A DNA stretch of 64,000 nt from Atopobium sp. GTDB lineage: Bacteria > Actinomycetota > Coriobacteriia > Coriobacteriales > Atopobiaceae. Position numbers and translations under genes: made by a program. The stretch covers positions 54,657-118,656 of the forward strand of contig JABZHR010000005.1 of NCBI GenBank assembly GCA_015258715.1, read 5' to 3'. The notes beneath the pieces are model-generated. The model was not told where the DNA came from. It saw only the letters and a list, made by a program, of their open reading frames with translations, and did no database searches. This document shows, one piece after another, positions 34,737 through 44,969 of this stretch (the first letter of the stretch is position 1; each line of letters opens with the position of its first letter).

Positions 34737-34941
34737 TCCGTAGATACAGAATTTATTGATAGTTAAATTTCTTATATAAGTCTATTCATTTTTAAGCATA
34801 TTAGATGAAGTTTATGCATAGAGATGCATATCAGGTAGTGCAACCGTCTAGCTGCCTGCTATCTTGATTAAGAACATGTCGATTCTTCAGCAGAACACCA
34901 GAAAGCTGCGCTATTTTGTGCACCAGGCCTAAAAGCTGACG

Positions 34942-35017
34942 CTAACACGCTGCAGAATCATAATCACCCGCATATGAACTACCTCCCATTTCTTATGTCC
35001 AAGAAATGGGAGGCAGT
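34942..35017. repeat. Element C2, 76-bp inverted copy of the right-edge sequence
   Basis: 75 of 76 bases match the reverse complement of 63925-64000. It contains a hairpin (TCCCATTTCTT/AAGAAATGGGA core), then TATGCGGGTGATTATGATTC on the opposite strand. The match stops on the right side at CAGT, and continues to the window limit on the other. Confidence 0.9.
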
Positions 35018-35071
35018 CAAATCAAATGGAATACAGAGGCTTTGTTTTAGCATTTCTGCTACTCGGTAGCT

Positions 35072-36517
35072 TTACAGGTCAAGCTGCATCAGGCGAGCAA
35101 TACTGACAATGTAAATCTTAAGGGCGCGCTTGAGCCACTCCTCAGAGATTCCCTCGTCAGGACCGTGCTCCATACCAACCCACTCTGGCAGGTCTTTTGC
35201 AGCCTTGCTGTCATAAGGACCAAAGGCAACTGCGCGCTTAAAGTGACGTGCATAGGTGCCGCCACCAATAACAAACGCCTGCTCATCGCTGCCGGTGTAC
35301 TCATGGAAGGTATCAAGCAGGGTAGTAATCTCAGGGGAGCTTGGGTCAATGTAGAAAGGTACAGCATCGGAGAGAACCTCAAAGGTACAACCGTGATCCT
35401 CGCCAAGTTCAGTCATGCGCTTAGTGATAGCCTCGCCAGTAGTGGAAGTAGGATAGCGAGAGTCAATGGTCTGTACGTAGACATCGCCCTTGGTGCGGAT
35501 AGTACCAGAGATGCAGGTCAGAGGACCAAACTTGTCGTCTGCACTCTGGATGCCCGTACCAGTACCATCAGTAGTTGAGCAAAGCTGCTGCGAGAAGGTC
35601 AAGAAGCCGCGCTCTTCTTCTCCACAGAGGTTGTTATCAAGCAGGTAGGTTACAAGCAGTCCAATTGCGTTCACAGTGCCCTCAGGCATGGAAGCGTGTC
35701 CACCCTTACCTGTTGCGTTAATGCGAGCAAGCTTGGTGCCATCATCTTCAACGCCTGCGTTCTCAACCTTGATGGAATCAGTGTCGGCCAAAGTGGATGC
35801 GTCAGCGCGAACAAGTGCGCTTGCAAGTCCTGGAATTGCGTTAGGTACGGTACCACCATCAAGCTCAACGATCTTCTCGCTGTGTGCACCAGCAATCTTT
35901 GGAGACGTGAACTGTGCGTGGTACACGCCCTTCTCGCCGCAGATAAGTGGGAACTCAGCGTCTGGCGTAAAGCAGAATGCTGGCTCTGGATACTTGGAGA
36001 GGTAATAAGGAACATCACCCATGCCAGTCTCCTCGTTGTTACCAACGATGGCACGCAGAGTGTAAGGGAGCTTCTTGCCAGTCTTTTTGACCTGCTCAAC
36101 AAAGTAGTGAGCTGCCCAGAACGAGAGTGCAAGAGGGCCCTTATCGTCAAGAACACCACGACCTAGGATGAAGCCCTCACGACGGGTAACATCAAGTGGG
36201 TCTACCGTCCAACCCTTACCCAAAGGGACAATATCGGAGTGAGCGATAGTAGCAAGGTACTTCTCGGACTCACCAGGAAGGTCGCCAAAGCCCAGGTAGC
36301 CGTCTACATCTGTAGTCTCAAGACCCAGGCGCTCTGCAATCTCAAGACCGCGTCGAAGTGCCTCATAAGACTTAGGACCCCAAGGCTTGCCAGGCTCTGC
36401 AAGAGACAGATCCTCAACGGACTCTACCTGCACAAGGTAGCGAATATCCTCAATAATCTCTTCCCAGTGCTCGTTAACAAACGCCTCAGCGCTTGCTTTG
36501 AGTTCTGCATCAGTCAT
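35072..36517 (-). CDS. PepV-like M20 dipeptidase
   Basis: 481 aa, zinc-dependent M20 peptidase. IAHSDIVPLGKGW (first ligand His), GRGVLDDKGP (bridging Asp), NNEETGMGD (general base Glu and a ligand) and TPDAEFPLICGEKG (ligand Asp) are all in place. The C-terminal GGGTYARHFKRAVAFGP region fits the PepV/Sapep group, which cleaves dipeptides including beta-Ala-His-type substrates. ATG 36517 has AAAGGAG seven bases upstream; a longer frame lacks a site. Confidence 0.87.
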   Translation of the reverse strand: MTDAELKASAEAFVNEHWEEIIEDIRYLVQVESVEDLSLAEPGKPWGPKSYEALRRGLEIAERLGLETTDVDGYLGFGDLPGESEKYLATIAHSDIVPLGKGWTVDPLDVTRREGFILGRGVLDDKGPLALSFWAAHYFVEQVKKTGKKLPYTLRAIVGNNEETGMGDVPYYLSKYPEPAFCFTPDAEFPLICGEKGVYHAQFTSPKIAGAHSEKIVELDGGTVPNAIPGLASALVRADASTLADTDSIKVENAGVEDDGTKLARINATGKGGHASMPEGTVNAIGLLVTYLLDNNLCGEEERGFLTFSQQLCSTTDGTGTGIQSADDKFGPLTCISGTIRTKGDVYVQTIDSRYPTSTTGEAITKRMTELGEDHGCTFEVLSDAVPFYIDPSSPEITTLLDTFHEYTGSDEQAFVIGGGTYARHFKRAVAFGPYDSKAAKDLPEWVGMEHGPDEGISEEWLKRALKIYIVSIARLMQLDL

Positions 36518-36661
36518 GAAAAACTCCTTTAATTCAAACGTTTGACCCTGAAACATATGGAGAGCAGTGGTTTTAGCGGCATCTCGCGTATGAAATAGAC
36601 AAGGTCGGGAACAAGGTACTAGTTACACTATACTTAATACCCCTTCTCAAAGGAGTTAACT

Positions 36662-37183
36662 ATGACGAAAAAGACTTTTATTGGAAACGCATCATTTCTT
36701 GGCGTTTTAACGGTTTTGGGAATTGTGTTGATGGTTCTTAGGCAAACGCTGCCTCAAGACCCTTCTACACCGCTGTTCTATTCCTATTTTGTTGCGCCAA
36801 TCATGCTGTATTTTGGCATTGCTGGCCTGGTAGGTCTGCTTATTGCACGCAATACGGGTTTCTCGTTGACTAAGACAGTGGCAGTTGTACTTCGCACGCT
36901 TGCAGCAATCCTCTTTGTACTGCCATTCTTTTTCTTCCTGATTGTGGTGCTCCCTTGGACTCTTCTCCGAGGACTTTTTGCCCTCTTGATGGTTGTCATG
37001 CTCTACGCGCCATGGTTCTGGGTGCTCTTTGGCCTGCTCTACGGCTTGAGCTGGGCTCAGCAGAAGGTTATTGAGGACGTCACTGCTGATCCATTTGCAG
37101 AGGATGCGGCAACTCAGAAAGCTACTGGCGAGAAGACCGGTGTAGCTGACACCGATGCAGCTGACGGAGATGCAATCAACTAA
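36662..37183 (+). CDS. Small membrane protein preceding the ABC exporter
   Basis: 173 aa, four membrane segments (about 12-30, 42-62, 72-100 and 105-130) and an acidic soluble tail (DPFAEDAATQKATGEKTGVADTDAADGD). No family is recognised. AAAGGAG precedes the ATG. It lies 47 bp before the large ABC protein on the same strand and is probably co-expressed with it. Confidence 0.6.
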   Translation: MTKKTFIGNASFLGVLTVLGIVLMVLRQTLPQDPSTPLFYSYFVAPIMLYFGIAGLVGLLIARNTGFSLTKTVAVVLRTLAAILFVLPFFFFLIVVLPWTLLRGLFALLMVVMLYAPWFWVLFGLLYGLSWAQQKVIEDVTADPFAEDAATQKATGEKTGVADTDAADGDAIN

Positions 37184-37230
37184 CGGTACAGTTCCGCGCC
37201 CCACACAGTCCAACAAGAAAGAAGTAACCT

Positions 37231-40200
37231 GTGCTTGAGCTCAACGGTATTTCAAAGCGTTACAACACCGGTGGATTTGAACAAACCGCAATGGACCATA
37301 TTTCCGTTGCTTTTAGGGATAACGAGTTTGTAGCAATCCTTGGTCCTTCAGGCTCAGGCAAGACCACTATGCTCAATGTCATTGGTGGTCTTGATCGCTT
37401 TGACTCTGGAGATTTGCTGGTAGATGGCATTTCTACCAAGAAGTTCAAAGAACGTGATTGGGATACGTACAGAAACAACCGCATTGGTTTTGTATTTCAG
37501 AGCTACAACCTTATTCCACACCAAAGTGTAGTCAGCAATGTTGAGCTTGCATTGACGCTTTCTGGTGTTCCTAAGGCAGAGCGCCACGAGCGTGCGCTTG
37601 AAGCGCTTGATAAGGTTGGTCTTAAAGCACACGCAAACAAGCGACCAAATCAGCTTTCTGGTGGACAGATGCAGCGTGTTGCTATTGCCCGCGCTCTGGT
37701 AAACGATCCAGAGATTCTGCTGGCAGATGAGCCAACAGGCGCGCTTGACTCTTCAACCTCTGTACAAGTTATGGACCTGCTCAAAGAGGTAGCACAGGAC
37801 CGTCTGGTTATTATGGTTACGCATAACCCTGAGCTTGCCCATCAGTATGCAACGCGTATTGTTGAGCTGGCAGATGGTCGGGTAACTGCGGATTCAGATC
37901 CATTTGACGTTGCAAGCGTTGCTCGCCGAGAAGCTAAGCCTTCTCGCAAGACCTCTATGTCGCTTCTGACCGCACTGGGCCTCTCGTTTAACAACCTCAT
38001 GACCAAAAAGGGCCGCACGCTAATGACGGCGTTTGCAGGCTCCATTGGCATTATTGGTATTGCGGCAATTCTGGCGCTGGCAAACGGCGCAAACGAGTAC
38101 ATCAAGAAGGTTGAGGAGGATACGCTTTCAATGTATCCACTCACCATCTCTGAGCAGTCCGTTAATATTTCTTCGTTTATTTCTGGAAGTGGTAGCAGTT
38201 CTGACTCGGCTGATTCTCAAACGCAAGATGCACAAAGTGAGATGACGCAGAATCAGAAAAACGCAGAAGCCGCAAAGCTAGAAAACCAGCCCGCTGAAGG
38301 TGCTATTCCTACCAATAATAGGTTGGGGATGCAGGCAGAGAGTATCGGATCCAATGATCTGACCAGCTTGAAGGCGTTTCTCGACAATAATGGCGGCGGC
38401 ATTAACACGTATGCCAGTGCTATTACCTATGGCTATTCCGTAAGTCCTTTCATCTACCTGCCAGCAGGCGCGGACTCTGGCTCTTCTAATCCTGTTCAGG
38501 TGCAGCCAGACGTTACTTTCTCTAAGGTATCGCCTAAGATTCCGTCATATAGTCCACTGGCTTCTTTTGCAAGTACCACACTGTTTAGTGAGCTTCCGGG
38601 AAATCCTTCCATTTACGAGGACCGCTATACGGTTCGTGCTGGTAGATGGCCCACTGCTTGGAATGAGGCTGTTCTGGTACTGCGTCCAAACGGCACTATG
38701 GATGACTTTTTGGAGTATACGCTTGGCCTGCGTGATTACGCTGGCCTGCGCTCTACCGTTGATAAAATTGCAAGTGGAGAATCTGGCACTATCGAAGAGT
38801 CTCATAATACATACACCTACGACCAGCTGATGTCTCCAACCTTTAAGCTGGTTATGCCTTATCAGCGCTATGTATGGGACGGAAATCTTGGTGTTTGGAC
38901 AGACAAATCCGACGATCAGTCATACATGAATGACCTCATTGCTAATGCACCCGACCTGCATATTGTTGGTGTTGTTCAGGCAAAAGACCCAACTACCACA
39001 GGAGCGCTTTCTGAGGGCGTTTACTACACGCCACAACTGACTCAGAAAATGATTTCTGATGCAGAGGCATCTCCTATTGTTCAGGATCAGATGAATCGCC
39101 CGGACGTTGACGTTTTCACTGGTAAAACCTTTGAGGACGAGAAGAACGGTCAGACTTCAGAGGGACTTTCTATCAGCTCTCTCATTTCCGTTGATTCTAA
39201 TGTGCTGTCTTCGGCGTTTAACTTTAATCCACAGGCACTGAACTTCTCGTCAATTAATCTATCTGGGCTGGATATGTCCTCGCTTGACCTTTCTGACGTG
39301 CAGCTACCAGCTTTTGATCCGTCACAGCTTAATCTGTCTGACAGCAATGTACTGTCTTCCGTTACGTCTTCGCTTGACCCAGCTGCGCTGGCTGCGGCTT
39401 TCCCAGAACTCTCTGCAGCAGACATTCAGCAGATTCTTTCTGGTATTACCGTTAATTTCAAACCAGGAGGACAAGCTGCTATTTCTTCGCTCATGGGCAC
39501 TATTGCTCTGGGATGGAACTCTTGGAGTGCTGCTAATCCTGGCAAGACCATGGCCGACTATCTTGCAACAGATCAGGTTCGCACGCAGATTGTGACTACC
39601 GTTTCTTCTGCGGTTGATACCGATGACCTGCAGCAACAGCTGGTTAGTGCTCTGGCAAATAAGCTGGGAACCAATCCAGACCTTCCAAGCGTCCAGGCTG
39701 AGGTTTCTCAGAGGCTTATGAGTGCTTATCAATCACAGATTGTAAGTGCTCTTTCTGCAGCTATTACGCGCGCTATGAGTGCTTACGTGCAGTCTGCGTT
39801 AACCAGCGTGATGACGCAGGTTGCTTCTAGGATGCAAAATCAGATTGCAGGAGCTCTCAATGCAGCTATGCAGGGCGTTGCGGCAAATATGTCTAATGCT
39901 ATGCAGGTAGATCAGTCAATTCTGGCAAGTGCCTTCAAACTCAATGCAGATCCATCGCAGTTGGCAGCTATTGCTGCGTCAATGCTGCGCACAGCACCCG
40001 CAACATATGAGTCAAATCTTACCAAGATGGGGTATGCGGACCTTAATAAGCCCACGTCAATCAATATTTATCCTAAAGACTTTGCAAGCAAAGAGAAGAT
40101 TGTTGAAATTCTTAATACGTACAACGCTGATGCAAAGGCTGCAGGTGAAGAGTCTAAGGTAGTTACGTATACCGACATTGTTGGTGCGTTGATGAGTTCT

Positions 40201-40623
40201 GTCACGCTGATTGTTGATATGATCTCGGCGATGCTGATTGCGTTTGTATCTATTTCGCTTGTTGTTTCCAGCATTATGATTGGAATCATTACGTTCATCT
40301 CGGTTCTTGAACGTAAAAAGGAGATTGGTATTCTGCGCTCTATTGGTGCTTCTAGGCGAGATATTGCCAACGTATTCAATGCAGAGACGTTTATTGAAGG
40401 CCTTATCTCCGGAGTTATGGGCATTGGCATTACGCAGCTGCTTATTTTGCCCGCAAATGCTGTGGTCAAAGCCATGTTTAACGTGGACAATTTGGTGATC
40501 TTGCCGCTAAATGGAGCACTTATTTTGATTCTGATCAGCGTTGTTCTGACGCTTCTTGCAGGTCTTATTCCAGCAGGTAGAGCGGCTAAGTCCGATCCAG
40601 TTCAGGCACTGAGGAGCGAGTAA
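37231..40623 (+). CDS. Large ABC transporter, ATPase-FtsX fusion (MacB-like) with giant extracytoplasmic domain
   Basis: 1130 aa. Residues 1-230 are a LolD/MacB-type ATPase: Walker A GPSGSGKTT (39-47), QLSGGQMQRVAIA, LLADEPTGALDS. One membrane segment follows at about 268-288 and three at the C-terminus (about 985-1110, with the FtsX signature ERKKEIGILRSIGASRRDI). Between them lies an exported domain of ~690 residues, far larger than in MacB (~240). It has a Ser/Asp/Leu-repeat stretch (FSSINLSGLDMSSLDLSDVQLP) and Ala/Gln/Met-rich coiled helices. Such proteins are mechanotransmitters or exporters for envelope or peptide work. The start is GTG. Confidence 0.83.
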   Translation: MLELNGISKRYNTGGFEQTAMDHISVAFRDNEFVAILGPSGSGKTTMLNVIGGLDRFDSGDLLVDGISTKKFKERDWDTYRNNRIGFVFQSYNLIPHQSVVSNVELALTLSGVPKAERHERALEALDKVGLKAHANKRPNQLSGGQMQRVAIARALVNDPEILLADEPTGALDSSTSVQVMDLLKEVAQDRLVIMVTHNPELAHQYATRIVELADGRVTADSDPFDVASVARREAKPSRKTSMSLLTALGLSFNNLMTKKGRTLMTAFAGSIGIIGIAAILALANGANEYIKKVEEDTLSMYPLTISEQSVNISSFISGSGSSSDSADSQTQDAQSEMTQNQKNAEAAKLENQPAEGAIPTNNRLGMQAESIGSNDLTSLKAFLDNNGGGINTYASAITYGYSVSPFIYLPAGADSGSSNPVQVQPDVTFSKVSPKIPSYSPLASFASTTLFSELPGNPSIYEDRYTVRAGRWPTAWNEAVLVLRPNGTMDDFLEYTLGLRDYAGLRSTVDKIASGESGTIEESHNTYTYDQLMSPTFKLVMPYQRYVWDGNLGVWTDKSDDQSYMNDLIANAPDLHIVGVVQAKDPTTTGALSEGVYYTPQLTQKMISDAEASPIVQDQMNRPDVDVFTGKTFEDEKNGQTSEGLSISSLISVDSNVLSSAFNFNPQALNFSSINLSGLDMSSLDLSDVQLPAFDPSQLNLSDSNVLSSVTSSLDPAALAAAFPELSAADIQQILSGITVNFKPGGQAAISSLMGTIALGWNSWSAANPGKTMADYLATDQVRTQIVTTVSSAVDTDDLQQQLVSALANKLGTNPDLPSVQAEVSQRLMSAYQSQIVSALSAAITRAMSAYVQSALTSVMTQVASRMQNQIAGALNAAMQGVAANMSNAMQVDQSILASAFKLNADPSQLAAIAASMLRTAPATYESNLTKMGYADLNKPTSINIYPKDFASKEKIVEILNTYNADAKAAGEESKVVTYTDIVGALMSSVTLIVDMISAMLIAFVSISLVVSSIMIGIITFISVLERKKEIGILRSIGASRRDIANVFNAETFIEGLISGVMGIGITQLLILPANAVVKAMFNVDNLVILPLNGALILILISVVLTLLAGLIPAGRAAKSDPVQALRSE

Positions 40624-40686
40624 GGCGCCTGCCTGGTCGCGCTGTCTGGCGAGAAGAACGTCTAGCTTCGTGCATTGCCTCACAAG

Positions 40687-40725
40687 AAAAGCCCTGTCAT
40701 GCGCACGCATGACAGGGCTTTTTGC
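40687..40725. terminator. Bidirectional intrinsic terminator
   Basis: AAAAGCCCTGTCATGCG pairs with CGCATGACAGGGCTTTT, T-rich on both sides. It separates the plus-strand ABC gene from the minus-strand M16C protease gene. Confidence 0.92.
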
Positions 40726-40746
40726 GTTTTGTTGCAGCTAGCAGAC

Positions 40747-43704
40747 CTAGTTCTCCTGGCCGCCTAAGAGGTCGACAACTTCAAGATCAAGCTCGGAGGC
40801 TTCAATGGCCTCCTTGGCGCCAAAGACAACAACCGAGAGGTCGTCATAGCTTTGAGGCATGGTGCTTCCCAGTTCTTTGATGTCTTCAACCTGGGCGTGA
40901 AGGATCTTCTCGCGAAGCTTAAGAAGGCGCTCTGGATCACGGTGGTTGAAGTACTCAATGTCTTGCCTGCGAGCAAGCATACGAGCGGGAACAGGAGCGT
41001 CAACGCCTGCTACAGAGGCAACTACGTAGCCCTCAAACTCGTCAGCGTCTGGAGTCCACTCAGAGAGCCAACTACCTGCGCCAACATAGCGGTCGAGGGT
41101 TGCGTCAAGCGCGGGGTCTCGGTAGGAGACAAAGTTTTGCAGGCCAGCGATGGAGTTTCTGAACATGACGCCATAAGCGCCACCCTTGACGCGAACCTCA
41201 TTCCACAGGTAATCAAGACCCAGAACTCTGGTGGCAATGAGCCAGTTACCCTGCTGTTCATTGGTTGCATGGGCAACGTTTGGATAGGAGAGACCAACGT
41301 AGGAGACGTTTGACGGAATGATATACGCCACGTGCTGCAGCTTACCCTCAGGGACAACAAGCGTTGGTGCAGCGTTATCTGCCTGCGATTCAGTGCCATT
41401 GGTAAGGCCAAGGTCTCCTGCTGCTTGCCAGAATGCTTCGCGGCTCTGTGTGGAGCCAGTAAAGCTGACCGTAACGTTGTCTGCACGGAACATCTTGCGG
41501 GTGAGTGCATCCAGGTCTTTTGCAAGTTGAGGGGCGCGCTCATCCCAGTTGGCAAGCAGGTTCTTTAGGTACTCATAGAAGCCAACGCCTGCTAGAGCAT
41601 CGTTTACGCGGTTAGCTGCAGAGTAGGCGGTCAAAGCCTTATTCTGTGCTGCAGTATGACCAGCGCCAACAAAGTACTGCTCCTGCGCAATGCGACGCTG
41701 AATCAAGATGTTCTTTAAGCGGTTCAAATCGTCAAAGCGCGTGCTGGACCAAACCTCGGAAGGAATGCTTGCGAGTCCCTGGGTTTTCTCGGCAAGAGCA
41801 CTTGCGGCAACAATAAAGGCGGGGTGCGCCTGGTCAAGCGTGTCGCAGTCGTAGATATCCGTGAAGAACGAGAGGTGACCTAGGTTGCTTTCAATAAGGA
41901 TATCCAGATCAGAGGCGGTGTGTGATGCTGTATCAAGCTTACCGAGTGCCTCAGCAAGAATGCCTACAAGTGGCAGCTCTTCAAAGGTAACCGCGCGGGT
42001 CAGATCAAAGTAATGGTAGACGTAGTCAATGCCGTGAGTGTCCAGCTCATGCGCAATGCACGGCAGGGGAGCCTCAACCTCAAAGCCAGCAGGACGCTCT
42101 CTACCTGCACCGATATCACTGAGCGAGAGGGACGGCAGCTTGGCTAAGTCTTCTGGAGCGTCAGGTGTTTCTTGCTCCAAACGGAGTGCCTCAACTTCTG
42201 CTCGGATCTTCTCGACATCCTCATCAGTGAGCGTAGAGCGAAGTTGCTCCAGCTCAGCAGCTTCTTCCTGGGTGTCTCCCTCATCTGTGGGGACAAGCTC
42301 AACTTGAGCTGCGTGTTTGCTGTTGCAAATGAGCTCCAGAAGCAGCTTCTCAAAGCCCTTCTGAGCTGCAAGTTCTTTGACGTAGGCAATGGCGTCCTCG
42401 TAGCGGATGTAATCCAGGGGACGAGCGTCGTCGTAGAGCCAGCTTGAGAGTGAACGCAGCGTGTACTCAATACCGTTTGAGTAAGGCTGGTCATTCTCGC
42501 GCAGGTTAAACTCTGCAAGTGCAATGGACGCGTTGAGCTTCTTTGGATCAATGCCCTCGGTAGCAATCTTCTGGCAGGTGGTCTCTACCAAGTCACGGAA
42601 CTTCTGAGCTGCTCCTTCTTTGAGGCCTTTAAGCTGCAAGAAGAGCATTGGCTGAGCAAGGTCATCGGAGAGATAGTAGCTAAAGTCATCGCCCAGCTCT
42701 GCGTCAAGAATTGCACGCTTGAGCGGGGATTCATTGGAGCCCATGAGGGTGTCAAACAAGATATCTGCTGCCATCATCTTGTTGCGCTGATCAGGCGTTC
42801 CAAGCACGTAACCTAGGCCAACGCTGGAGTTGTCGGCTGTGGTGTTCATACGGACCTGGCAAGGCTCGGGCAACACGGGTGCCTGCAGGTTAAGCGGATT
42901 GGGGGCACCTGCGTCGCGTTTCTCGGCAGCTGCAAACCTCTGGGCAATAAAGGAGAGCTCACGCTCGCAATCAAGGTCGCCGTAGAGGAAGGTGTAGCTG
43001 TTAGAGAGGTCGTAGTGGCGAGCGTGGGTGTCCAGGAAGTTCTCGTAGGTGAGCTCAGGGATTGCGCGAGGCTTGCCGCCAGACTCTTTGCCGTAGGCAG
43101 TATCAGGGAAGAGGGCCTCGCTGACAGAATCGTAGAGCACGCGATCTGGGTCAGAGAGAGCGCCCTTCATCTCGTTGAAAACAACGCCGTTGTAGCTAAG
43201 ATTGCCCTGCTCGTCCGCCTCTAAGTGCCAGCCTTCCTGCTCAAAGATGCGCTTGCGCTTATAGATTGCAGGATGCAAGACAGCGTCCAGGTACACGCTC
43301 ATAAGGTTTTCCAAGTCAGCTACGTTAGTGCTGGCCACAGGGTACACCGTCTTGTCAGGGTAAGTCATTGCGTTCAAGAACGTCTGCATAGAGGTCTTGA
43401 GCAGGTTAACAAACGGCTCCTTAACAGGATAGGCATCGGAGCCACAGAGAACTGAGTGCTCCAGGATGTGGAAGACGCCGGTGTGATCTACAGGAGGTGT
43501 CTTAAAAGCAATGGCAAACGAGCGGTTGTCATCGTCGCAGGCAAACCACATAAGGCGGACACCTGTGGGAATGTGCTTAAAGATGTAGGCATAACCAGAA
43601 ATCTCGTTAACCCACTCAGCCGAGATTACTTCAAAGCTTTTGTCTTCTGCGTGAAGCGTGCCAACAGAAAACGCGCTGTCCATCTGCGAATACTTAGACG
43701 TCAT
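40747..43704 (-). CDS. M16C zinc metalloprotease (presequence protease/insulinase-like)
   Basis: 985 aa. The inverted zinc motif HILEH (79-83) gives ligands H79 and H83 and catalytic E82, with the third ligand in the following ENLMSVYLDAVLHP helix. The length and the two-half, four-domain build match the PreP/CYM1 group, which degrades free peptides inside a closable chamber. No signal peptide is seen, so it is probably a cytosolic peptide scavenger. A Glu-rich hinge (TQEEAAELEQLRSTLTDED) lies around residues 475-500. The ribosome-binding site is weak. Confidence 0.88.
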   Translation of the reverse strand: MTSKYSQMDSAFSVGTLHAEDKSFEVISAEWVNEISGYAYIFKHIPTGVRLMWFACDDDNRSFAIAFKTPPVDHTGVFHILEHSVLCGSDAYPVKEPFVNLLKTSMQTFLNAMTYPDKTVYPVASTNVADLENLMSVYLDAVLHPAIYKRKRIFEQEGWHLEADEQGNLSYNGVVFNEMKGALSDPDRVLYDSVSEALFPDTAYGKESGGKPRAIPELTYENFLDTHARHYDLSNSYTFLYGDLDCERELSFIAQRFAAAEKRDAGAPNPLNLQAPVLPEPCQVRMNTTADNSSVGLGYVLGTPDQRNKMMAADILFDTLMGSNESPLKRAILDAELGDDFSYYLSDDLAQPMLFLQLKGLKEGAAQKFRDLVETTCQKIATEGIDPKKLNASIALAEFNLRENDQPYSNGIEYTLRSLSSWLYDDARPLDYIRYEDAIAYVKELAAQKGFEKLLLELICNSKHAAQVELVPTDEGDTQEEAAELEQLRSTLTDEDVEKIRAEVEALRLEQETPDAPEDLAKLPSLSLSDIGAGRERPAGFEVEAPLPCIAHELDTHGIDYVYHYFDLTRAVTFEELPLVGILAEALGKLDTASHTASDLDILIESNLGHLSFFTDIYDCDTLDQAHPAFIVAASALAEKTQGLASIPSEVWSSTRFDDLNRLKNILIQRRIAQEQYFVGAGHTAAQNKALTAYSAANRVNDALAGVGFYEYLKNLLANWDERAPQLAKDLDALTRKMFRADNVTVSFTGSTQSREAFWQAAGDLGLTNGTESQADNAAPTLVVPEGKLQHVAYIIPSNVSYVGLSYPNVAHATNEQQGNWLIATRVLGLDYLWNEVRVKGGAYGVMFRNSIAGLQNFVSYRDPALDATLDRYVGAGSWLSEWTPDADEFEGYVVASVAGVDAPVPARMLARRQDIEYFNHRDPERLLKLREKILHAQVEDIKELGSTMPQSYDDLSVVVFGAKEAIEASELDLEVVDLLGGQEN

Positions 43705-43899
43705 AAGCTGCCAATCTATACGAAAACTTACGTGAGCATTAATGCCGTTTTTGAGACCACCTTGCCTTAACGGGACCGTTTAGAGACCTAAGGCTCTGCG
43801 CGGAGCAGGGTAAGGTGGATTTTTGTTATTGTGATACTACCGCGTCAGAGAAAAAGTGACACTTGTATCCGTATTTTGTAATGAAAGATTTATACCCAG

Positions 43900-44895
43900 A
43901 TGAATGATTTCATTTCTAATGAGAGCAGTGTGGAGCCTTCTAAAGACACAGATGTCGTGGAGATTTCTGCAGAAGAGGAAGCACTTGGTAGCGATGACGC
44001 AGAAATAACCCCTGATAATAAGAAGAAAATCTATCGAGGAATGTTGTTTGTCTTGATTGGTGGAGCTTCCTGGGGCGCATTTGGAACTGCCGCAAAATAC
44101 CTGCTTAACGTGTATCACGTAGACCCCATGTGGCTGATTGATATTCGCGAGCTTTGTGCCTGCTGGTTATTCTTGGGAACTGCTTTTGCGTTTGATAGAA
44201 AAAATCTCACAACGGTTATCAGGAAGCCAAAAGAGCTAGCAAGGATATTTGTAGTCAGCTTGTTTGCCATTCTTTTCTCGCAAGTTGCTTACATTTACGC
44301 AGTTAATGCTACTAATTCTGGAACCGCAACCATCATGCAGTCGTTGGGCATGCTGGGTGTTTTGGCCTTTGTGTGCGTGGTTGGTAGGCGTTGGCCTCGC
44401 CGTCGCGAGATTCTTGGCATTGTTTTGGCGCTTATTGGCACGTATCTCTTGGTAACAGGAGGAAATCCCGGCACGCTTAACCTGCCAACATCAGGTATTT
44501 TCTGGGGCGTTATGTGTGCGTTTGCTCAGGCGGCCCTCTCCATTTTGCCCAAGCCTTTGATGGAGAAGTGGGGAAGCTTTACCGTAAACGGCCTTGCATT
44601 TTTGTTCTCTGGTACGCTCATTGCCGTGTTTTATCAGCCTTGGAACCACATGCCTCAACTGGATGCCTTTGGTGTCTTGCTGGTAATCATTGGTGTGCTG
44701 GTGGGAACTTTTTTGGCGTACGGACTCTACCTGCAGGGCGTTAAGGACGCAGGCTCTCTTAGAGCAGTTTTTCTGGGCACTATCGAACCCGTTATGGCAA
44801 CCATCACCACCGTATTGGTGCTGGGAATCACTTTTAGCGTTGCCGACCTCATCGGCTTTGCCCTCATCCTCGCCATGGTCGTGCTCACCGCGTAG
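43900..44895 (+). CDS. EamA/DMT-family transporter
   Basis: 331 aa with ten membrane segments in two EamA repeats (about 47-175 and 195-325), e.g. GGASWGAFGTAAKYLL and LALIGTYLLVTGG. An acidic ~45-residue cytoplasmic N-terminus (SVEPSKDTDVVEISAEEEALGSDDAE) is unusual. The family exports amino acids or metabolites; the substrate cannot be told. The start codon has no strong site upstream, so an alternative start is possible. It converges on the cell-wall hydrolase gene over a bidirectional terminator. Confidence 0.85.
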   Translation: MNDFISNESSVEPSKDTDVVEISAEEEALGSDDAEITPDNKKKIYRGMLFVLIGGASWGAFGTAAKYLLNVYHVDPMWLIDIRELCACWLFLGTAFAFDRKNLTTVIRKPKELARIFVVSLFAILFSQVAYIYAVNATNSGTATIMQSLGMLGVLAFVCVVGRRWPRRREILGIVLALIGTYLLVTGGNPGTLNLPTSGIFWGVMCAFAQAALSILPKPLMEKWGSFTVNGLAFLFSGTLIAVFYQPWNHMPQLDAFGVLLVIIGVLVGTFLAYGLYLQGVKDAGSLRAVFLGTIEPVMATITTVLVLGITFSVADLIGFALILAMVVLTA

Positions 44896-44909
44896 CCGCA
44901 CTCGACAAC

Positions 44910-44938
44910 AAAACCCCGCAGGTAAACTGCAGGGTTTT
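44910..44938. terminator. Bidirectional intrinsic terminator
   Basis: AAAACCCCGCAG pairs with CTGCAGGGTTTT (one mismatch) between the convergent EamA and wall-hydrolase genes. Confidence 0.85.
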
Positions 44939-44969
44939 AACGTTCTCTAAAGGTTATGTGGCCAGAAGC

